DNA of 64,000 nt from Flavipsychrobacter sp. (GTDB lineage: Bacteria > Bacteroidota > Bacteroidia > Chitinophagales > Chitinophagaceae), in assembly GCA_041392855.1 (NCBI GenBank), contig JAWKLD010000003.1, positions 62,001 through 126,000 of the forward strand, given 5' to 3'. Under the pieces are notes generated by a model. That model was not told the origin of the DNA, made no database searches, and worked only from the letters and a program-made list of their open reading frames with translations. Positions 59,180 through 64,000 of the stretch are shown here, piece by piece (within the stretch, counting starts at the first letter, position 1; every line of letters begins with the position of its first letter). Position numbers and translations under genes: made by a program.

Positions 59180-59893
59180 CTAGTCTTCTTTATTACTATA
59201 AATGCGCTGCACATTAAAATAAACGCCTTCTATGCCTTCTTCGTTTTGTTTCACTTTAGTATAATCACAGTTATTACTGGTCAACTTTCGCTCTCCCGTA
59301 AACTCCAGATCCAACACCCATAGCATATCGTACTCATGCTCAATGTTTGATATATGATAAGCGGTCGTATCTGACCTACCATCTCCTGTAGACATAATAG
59401 CATCTCTGATACCAGTAGCCATAGTGAGATACTTCTTTGCTTCATTCTTCTTGCCCATCTTTTCCAGCATAATATTCAGTATCACTAAATTGGAGATACT
59501 AAAAGGATTGGATTTAAGATTGTCTTTTGTAAGCTCTATCACCCGTTCCAGCTTCTTACCCTTCAAATTCTTTTTCTTAGATAGTGCATACAATTCCAGC
59601 CTTGCACTTACATAGTCACTATAAGATTGAGACACATAGGTGCGCTCGTATAAATGCCCATAGTAGAGCATACGGTATGCTTTTAGATCCAGCTGCTCAT
59701 CACCTGCTTGATATAAAGCAAATAGATGAGGATAGTGATAATAAGAAGATGTATCCCTAACTATCTCTTTTATTGCCTCATAGTCTGGCTTCTGAAAATC
59801 AACTTGTGCACTTGCTACATATGTAAGATGTAACAACAATATCACTACCAGCCATTTCCCTATGCCATGATTCTTTTCTATTCCACCTATCAT
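59180..59893 (-). CDS. DUF4919 family exported protein
   Basis: A 237-residue exported protein; signal MIGGIEKNHGIGKWLVVILL to about residue 29 (ending SAQ). The mature protein is helical, with the DUF4919 landmarks VDFQKPDYEAIKEIV, YYHYPHLFALYQAGDEQLD, YRMLYYGHLYERTYVSQSY, and a TPR-like middle. Function unknown. It is monocistronic; CATATTTG at 59922-59929 is a likely -7 element. Confidence 0.75.
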   Translation of the reverse strand: MIGGIEKNHGIGKWLVVILLLHLTYVASAQVDFQKPDYEAIKEIVRDTSSYYHYPHLFALYQAGDEQLDLKAYRMLYYGHLYERTYVSQSYSDYVSARLELYALSKKKNLKGKKLERVIELTKDNLKSNPFSISNLVILNIMLEKMGKKNEAKKYLTMATGIRDAIMSTGDGRSDTTAYHISNIEHEYDMLWVLDLEFTGERKLTSNNCDYTKVKQNEEGIEGVYFNVQRIYSNKED

Positions 59894-59929
59894 ATTCCTC
59901 TTAAATGCTTATTGTATAATACAAATATG

Positions 59930-60067
59930 AAGAAAATAGCTCAACGTATCATCACAGCACCATCATTCTTCCATTACAATTAAGATTGATATAACAGAAC
60001 CCTTATCCGTACTGGCACTTAGTTTTTTTACCCTTATTTGGGTATGGTCTTGGGAGTATAGCTCCTG
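59930..60067. other. gene-free region between DUF4919 and M23 genes
   Basis: No gene. Two short hairpins are visible (TACCC/GGGTA at about 60037-60052 and GGAG/CTCC near 60056-60065), neither followed by a T tract in the plus direction. Confidence 0.3.
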
Positions 60068-60160
60068 TACATTTGTATTTGGTAGTTAATATTCCCTTTA
60101 CCCCCTTACGAAAGCGGTGCGGGTCTTCTTAACCGAGGGCCCGTATTCTTTTACCGTTTT
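60068..60160 (+). ncRNA. candidate small RNA or structured leader
   Basis: An exact -7 element TACATTTG at 60068-60075 is followed, about 45 bases on, by a 6-bp stem CGGGTC/GGCCCG (about 60117-60146) and TATTCTTTT. This could end a roughly 75-base RNA. It could instead be the leader of the M23 peptidase gene at 60224, in which case the hairpin would be an attenuator. A second element, TACTTTTA near 60199, could serve that gene alone. Confidence 0.25.
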
Positions 60161-60223
60161 TAACGCTTCATTATTACTACTTTTTGCTTTCAATAAGCTA
60201 CTTTTACCCGTCAAATAACCTAA

Positions 60224-61198
60224 TTGAAGCGAATAAGAAAATATTACTACAATACAGATACTCATCGTTTTGAGAAACTGGAAGTTGCATGGCATGTTCG
60301 TCTTTTTAGGATTATTGGCTTTCTTTCTGCTTCTATTGTATCGGCGCTCATTATAGTTAGTATAGCCTACAAATTCTTCCCCTCCCCTAACGAGAAAGAG
60401 TTAATTACAGAAATAGAACAACTAAAGGAAGAATACATAGGACTTCAAAATCAGCTTAACGATATGGATAAGGAGCTGCATGATTTGGAGTATAGGGATA
60501 ATGATATCTACCGAACAGTTTTTGAGTCGGAACCAATACCTGATAGTATACGTATAGGCAAACAATACTCGGCTATAGACCCTTCTCAATACGCCTACAT
60601 CAATTCCGACAAACTAATAGAGACTATACAACATGGAGTAGACGCGCTTCGCAATCGCGTCAAAATTCAGAAAAGCTCTTACGACACTTTAGAAAAAATG
60701 GTACAGGCTAAAGAGAACATGCTGAAATCGATCCCTGCGATACAACCTGTCTCTAACAGAAACCTCAAAAGAGTTGCCTCTGGTTTTGGTTATCGTATTG
60801 ACCCTATATACAAAACACCGAAACTCCATACCGGCTTAGATTTTACTGCTGCGTCGGGTACACCTATATACGCTACTGGTAACGGCTTAGTAGAAGAAGC
60901 TGTGTATGACCATAGTGGGTATGGTAGGCATGTGATCATCAACCATGGCTACGGTTATAAAACTCTGTATGCACATATGGTAAAAATAAAAGTAAGAGAT
61001 GGTACAAGAGTACGTCGCGGACAAATAATAGGATGGGTAGGCAGTAGTGGCAAAAGCACAGGACCACACCTACACTATGAGGTAATTAAAAACGGAAAAA
61101 AGATAAATCCGATCAACTTCTTTTTCAACGACCTTACCTCGGTTGAATATGAACGTTTAGTGAAAATATCTGCGTCTAGCAACCAGTCTTTCGACTAG
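60224..61198 (+). CDS. M23 family metallopeptidase
   Basis: Predicted envelope peptidoglycan endopeptidase of 324 residues. Residues 1-22 (MKRIRKYYYNTDTHRFEKLE) are the conserved cytosolic N-terminus; a membrane helix (about 32-50) follows. Residues 55-100 form a coiled coil (TEIEQLKEEYIGLQNQLNDM). The M23 domain occupies about 195-295: His in LHTGLDFTAASG with the Asp ligand, and HLHYEV with the second metal ligand. The LytM catalytic set HxxxD...HxH is complete. The start is TTG at 60224-60226, chosen because the conserved YYYN segment lies right after it and no ATG is available upstream. Confidence 0.88.
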   Translation: MKRIRKYYYNTDTHRFEKLEVAWHVRLFRIIGFLSASIVSALIIVSIAYKFFPSPNEKELITEIEQLKEEYIGLQNQLNDMDKELHDLEYRDNDIYRTVFESEPIPDSIRIGKQYSAIDPSQYAYINSDKLIETIQHGVDALRNRVKIQKSSYDTLEKMVQAKENMLKSIPAIQPVSNRNLKRVASGFGYRIDPIYKTPKLHTGLDFTAASGTPIYATGNGLVEEAVYDHSGYGRHVIINHGYGYKTLYAHMVKIKVRDGTRVRRGQIIGWVGSSGKSTGPHLHYEVIKNGKKINPINFFFNDLTSVEYERLVKISASSNQSFD

Positions 61199-61722
61199 TT
61201 TAATCTTATATAATGCAAGCCTGTATGGGTGTTATCTAATACTTCCAAGGGAGCAATATTCTCGTAGCCGAGCTTAGCTAATACTGTTTTCATATCGCCC
61301 TTGTCTAGCTCTTGCCCAATAAGGTAACCACCTGACTTTATTTTATGCATCCAAAGTTTCAGCACTTTTTCGTGATAGTCTAGCTCACCTTTTCTATCCA
61401 GAGCATAACCGTAAAAAGCAAAATCAAATATTTTAGAGGCAAAGCCTTTAGCTATTGTTGCGGCATCTCCTTTTAACAGAAGCACCCTTTCTTTATAAGG
61501 AGCACATCTTTCCCTACACTCTCTTTCAAAGTCTACGCCATGCTCTCCATCCCACATATCCATACCTATAAAACGCAATTGAGGGTTATGTTCTAAAACC
61601 ACAGCCATGCACTTACCACTATCAGCACCTATTTTTGCACCATGACCAAACTCCTTTTCCAAAATAAAAGCTGCTAACTTTTCATGTTGCAGGCTATTAT
61701 CCTTATCACAATTCATACTCAT
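61195..61722 (-). CDS. class I SAM-dependent methyltransferase-like protein
   Basis: A 175-residue protein with a Rossmann-type core: HGAKIGADSGKCMAVVLEHNPQLRFIGMDMWDG as motifs I-II (residues 32-65), RVLLLKGDAATIAKGF as motif III, and FDFAFYGYALDRKGELDYHEKVLKLW in the motif IV position. The glycine loop is weaker than usual. Target unknown. The ATG at 61720-61722 or 61714-61716 is used; a TTG at 61740 is further upstream. It converges on the M23 gene and overlaps it by four bases. Confidence 0.65.
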   Translation of the reverse strand: MSMNCDKDNSLQHEKLAAFILEKEFGHGAKIGADSGKCMAVVLEHNPQLRFIGMDMWDGEHGVDFERECRERCAPYKERVLLLKGDAATIAKGFASKIFDFAFYGYALDRKGELDYHEKVLKLWMHKIKSGGYLIGQELDKGDMKTVLAKLGYENIAPLEVLDNTHTGLHYIRLN

Positions 61723-61844
61723 AATAATTCTCTTGTACAATACCTTGTTTACCAGTATGCAATATATATATTATTTCCTTTTGCCACTGACGAAATAATT
61801 CTACCCTATCTGCTACCTTTTTAGCATCCTATTTATCTACTTAT

Positions 61845-61852
61845 TACCTTTG
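61845..61852 (+). promoter_or_regulatory. -7 element of the beta-lactamase gene
   Basis: TACCTTTG, exact consensus, 18 bases before the ATG. A second TACCTTTT occurs at 61814. Confidence 0.6.
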
Positions 61853-61870
61853 CGCTAAAATAAAACGGCT

Positions 61871-62743
61871 ATGCGCATTCGCTTATACATCTCCATACTT
61901 TCTGTTCTACTCATCACTGCCTGTAAGGATACTCGTATCCATGAGCATGAAGAATGGGCAACTTTTTTTACAGAAAAAGGTATTGAAGATGGGTGTTTTA
62001 TTATGCGAGACCATAATCACGAAACCGTGCATTATTACAACAAAGAGCGTACCATTACCCGTTTTACACCTGCTTCAACATTTAAAATATTCAACTCTCT
62101 CGTAGCTTTAGAAATACCCAAAGCGCCGGATGAGCAATTTTTAATTGTATGGGATAGTGTAAACAGACGACCTGAATGGGATAAGGACTTGACCATGCGT
62201 GAAGCTTTTACCGTTAGTTCTGTTCCTTATTATCAGGAAATGGCGCGCCGCATAGGTTTTGACTACATGCAGCACTTTTTAGACACGGCAAACTATGGTA
62301 ATAGAAATGCTGGTGGTGCTATTGATGAGTTTTGGCTTAATGACAGCTTGCAGATATCTGCCGATGAGCAAGTAGGCTTTCTTAAAAAACTATATTTTAA
62401 TGAGCTCCCATTTTCAGAGCGTAGCCAACGTATAGTGCGCAGCATGATGCTAAGAGAACAGAAAGACAATTATAACCTATACTACAAAACTGGATGGGGC
62501 GCACCAAATGGCGCTGAAAAAGAAACAATATGGATCGTAGGTTTTATAGAACGTATAGCCAAAATGGAAGAACACGAAAAATCTATGAACAAGAGCGATA
62601 TTCGTAAATACCCCTACTTCTTTGCACTCAATTTCTCCCTACCGTCTAGCAACGATATAGATTATGCTAAGTACACCGCTATACGTGAGGATATATTGAA
62701 AGGCATCCTCAAGGACTATGGTGCTATTACTACAGCTAAATAA
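61871..62743 (+). CDS. class D (OXA-like) beta-lactamase, lipoprotein
   Basis: A 290-residue serine beta-lactamase. The signal ends LSVLLITAC with Cys18 as a lipidation site. Active-site motifs in order: nucleophile Ser69-T-F-Lys72 in PASTFKIFN; Ser116-S-Val118 followed by PYYQEMARRIG; Tyr142-Gly-Asn144; and Lys206-Thr-Gly208 in YYKTGWG. FWLNDSLQISADEQVGFL also matches class D. The Lys72 would be carboxylated in active enzymes. Expected role: hydrolysis of beta-lactams at the envelope, though its spectrum and expression are not known. Monocistronic, no regulator nearby. Confidence 0.92.
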   Translation: MRIRLYISILSVLLITACKDTRIHEHEEWATFFTEKGIEDGCFIMRDHNHETVHYYNKERTITRFTPASTFKIFNSLVALEIPKAPDEQFLIVWDSVNRRPEWDKDLTMREAFTVSSVPYYQEMARRIGFDYMQHFLDTANYGNRNAGGAIDEFWLNDSLQISADEQVGFLKKLYFNELPFSERSQRIVRSMMLREQKDNYNLYYKTGWGAPNGAEKETIWIVGFIERIAKMEEHEKSMNKSDIRKYPYFFALNFSLPSSNDIDYAKYTAIREDILKGILKDYGAITTAK

Positions 62744-63697
62744 TTAGAATAACCGCTTCAATACATTATACACCACCATTGGCTTGCCCAATGTGTAGAA
62801 GTGGAGCATAGGAACATTGTTCTTCAATAAGTCTTTACATTGCTCATATAACCAATCTTCACCTACCTTATCGCAAGCATCTTTAGCTGTAGACTTCATC
62901 ATTTCGTTGTATAGATCTACAGGTATTTCTGTATTGAAAATACTTGGAACAACGGTTAATTGACGCTGGCTGGTAATGGGTTTTAAGCCTGGTATAATAG
63001 GCACGTTAATATCATACTCCTTACACTTGTTTACATAATTGTAATAGTGCTTATTATTAAAGAACATCTGTGTGGTTACATAGTCTCCACCTAGTTCTAT
63101 TTTCTTTTTCAGGTATATGATATCTGTATCTAGGTTCGGAGCTTCCATGTGCTTTTCAGGATACCCTGCCACACCTATGCAAAAATCGGTAGCACCACCA
63201 TCTATAATATCATCTTCAAGGTACTGCCCTTTATTAAGGTCTACTATTTGTTTTACCAACTCATCGGCATATCTATGACCTCTTGGGTTGGGTGTAAAGA
63301 ACTTCTCATTAGCAGCCGCATCACCTCTTAATGCCAATACATTTCTTACACCTAAAAAGTGTAGGTCTATCAATGCATTTTCAGTTTCTACCTTACTAAA
63401 ACCACCACAAATAAGATGCGGTATCGCTTCTACCTTGTATTTATTCATCAAAGCAGCACAAATACCTACTGAGCCTGGACGCTTACGTATCTCCACATAC
63501 TCATAACTGCCATCTTTCCTTTTTTTGTATACCTGCTCTGCTCGGTGATAGGTCACATTCACAAAAGAAGGCTTGAACTCCATTAATGGATTAAGGCTTT
63601 TATATATAGAGTCAATACTATTTCCCTTAGTAGGTGGCAGTATCTCTAGAGAGATAATTGGCGATTTGGCACTGGCCAAGAGTTCTGTTACTTTCAT
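62744..63697 (-). CDS. metF: methylenetetrahydrofolate reductase
   Basis: Reduces 5,10-methylene- to 5-methyl-tetrahydrofolate for methionine synthesis. The 317-residue TIM-barrel flavoprotein has SLEILPPTKGNSIDSIY at the start (catalytic Glu), FVNVTYHRAEQVYKKR, HLICGGFS, NVLALRGDA, and the GVAGYPEKH and TQMFFNN motifs. The ATG at 63695-63697 is used. The in-frame TTG at 63707 is the end of the TACTTTTG -7 element and not a start. Stop codon adjoins the end of the convergent beta-lactamase gene with no gap. Confidence 0.95.
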   Translation of the reverse strand: MKVTELLASAKSPIISLEILPPTKGNSIDSIYKSLNPLMEFKPSFVNVTYHRAEQVYKKRKDGSYEYVEIRKRPGSVGICAALMNKYKVEAIPHLICGGFSKVETENALIDLHFLGVRNVLALRGDAAANEKFFTPNPRGHRYADELVKQIVDLNKGQYLEDDIIDGGATDFCIGVAGYPEKHMEAPNLDTDIIYLKKKIELGGDYVTTQMFFNNKHYYNYVNKCKEYDINVPIIPGLKPITSQRQLTVVPSIFNTEIPVDLYNEMMKSTAKDACDKVGEDWLYEQCKDLLKNNVPMLHFYTLGKPMVVYNVLKRLF

Positions 63698-63706
63698 AAT
63701 AGGATG

Positions 63707-63714
63707 CAAAAGTA
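63707..63714 (-). promoter_or_regulatory. -7 element of metF
   Basis: TACTTTTG on the minus strand, exact consensus, nine bases before the ATG. Confidence 0.6.
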
Positions 63715-63800
63715 GCTATTAAATGATTCTTTTAAAGTATAAGTACAATAGAATTTACATGTAGACGTTCCATTTATGCATTAATCTTACATCGGTTTCC

Positions 63801-63808
63801 TATTTTTG
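63801..63808 (+). promoter_or_regulatory. -7 element of lptB
   Basis: TATTTTTG, exact consensus, 31 bases before the ATG at 63840. Confidence 0.55.
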
Positions 63809-63839
63809 TTCAAAACGAGCGCATTTGTCTAGTCAAAAA

Positions 63840-64000
63840 ATGAGAATACATACTGAAGGCCTAGTGAAAAGGTATCGTGGGCGTACTGTAGTAAATAAAG
63901 TTTCTTTTGAAGTGAACCAAGGAGAGATCGTTGGTTTGCTAGGCCCTAACGGCGCTGGAAAAACCACCTCGTTCTATATGGTTGTAGGTTTGGTAACGCC
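63840..64000 (+). CDS. lptB: lipopolysaccharide export ABC ATPase, 5' part
   Basis: First 53 codons of an ABC ATPase: MRIHTEGLVKRYRGRTVV, then the Walker A loop GPNGAGKTT (residues 36-44) and SFYMVVGLVTP. The GKTTSFYMxVGL string after Walker A is characteristic of LptB, which powers LPS transfer from the inner membrane. The gene runs off the right edge. Its ATG lies in a short A-rich leader. Divergent from metF. Confidence 0.85.
   Translation, partial: MRIHTEGLVKRYRGRTVVNKVSFEVNQGEIVGLLGPNGAGKTTSFYMVVGLVT

Noticed and set aside
60098..60295. Minus-strand open frame of 65 codons upstream of the M23 gene
   Set aside because: It overlaps the start of the peptidase gene and the hairpin, and has no promoter or family match.
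1..64000. CRISPR arrays, tRNA or rRNA genes, prophage or insertion sequences
   Set aside because: No regularly spaced identical repeats, cloverleaf sequences, transposase or integrase genes, or terminal inverted repeats were recognised by eye on either strand.

Overview
The window is a stretch of low-GC chromosome from a member of the Bacteroidota, most likely a Chitinophagales-type bacterium. The evidence is a TonB receptor paired with a DUF4249 lipoprotein, secreted proteins with type IX secretion (T9SS) C-terminal sorting domains, fused SecDF and MurF-Alr proteins, GldF/GldG, a CrtY(c/d)-type lycopene cyclase, and promoters of the Bacteroidota -7 type (TAnnTTTG) with no Shine-Dalgarno pattern. 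No rRNA, tRNA, CRISPR array, transposase or integrase was found. It reads as ordinary chromosome with a few small oddities.

Layout. 1-8.9 kb: a partial metallo-beta-lactamase-fold hydrolase, small conserved proteins, a cobalamin-binding radical SAM enzyme, a small MscS channel, a Crp/Fnr regulator with a matching palindrome just downstream, and a tandem pair of related membrane proteins. 8.9-13.0 kb: a tightly coupled carotenoid operon crtI-crtB-crtZ-crtYcd-idi, predicted to convert geranylgeranyl diphosphate to a hydroxylated beta-carotene such as zeaxanthin. 13.1-23.8 kb: OmpA-like lipoprotein, cupin lipoprotein, MscS channel, a GH64-like secreted protein, 1-Cys peroxiredoxin downstream of a CRP-type palindrome, and an rRNA methyltransferase whose promoter and 5' end are duplicated on the far side of a small zinc-ribbon membrane gene. 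24-38 kb: TonB receptor/DUF4249 pair, secreted unknowns, two T9SS cargo proteins (one with an S74 chaperone domain), and a LytS/LytTR-type two-component pair.

38-64 kb: purK-purE, AraC regulator with an AhpD-like protein, pyrD-terC, an MlaE permease, secDF, a large M43-family T9SS metalloprotease, a lipoprotein-murF/alr operon, a gldF-gldG-DUF4340 operon, an M23 peptidase, a lipoprotein class D beta-lactamase, metF, and the start of lptB.

The most unexpected signal is regulatory. Two very small genes (44 and 65 codons, at 32197 and 44571) share one upstream design: GTTAAY boxes spaced by 11 and 22 bp, a -33 TTTG, a CATCTTTG -7 element, a long A/C-rich leader and a strong terminator. A third 11-bp-spaced box pair sits at 29629-29645, near a candidate small RNA. 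Together they suggest an unrecognised regulon of abundant small products. Several housekeeping genes (pyrD, metF, crtI, the rRNA methyltransferase) have the -7 element only 6-9 bases before the ATG, predicting nearly leaderless mRNAs.
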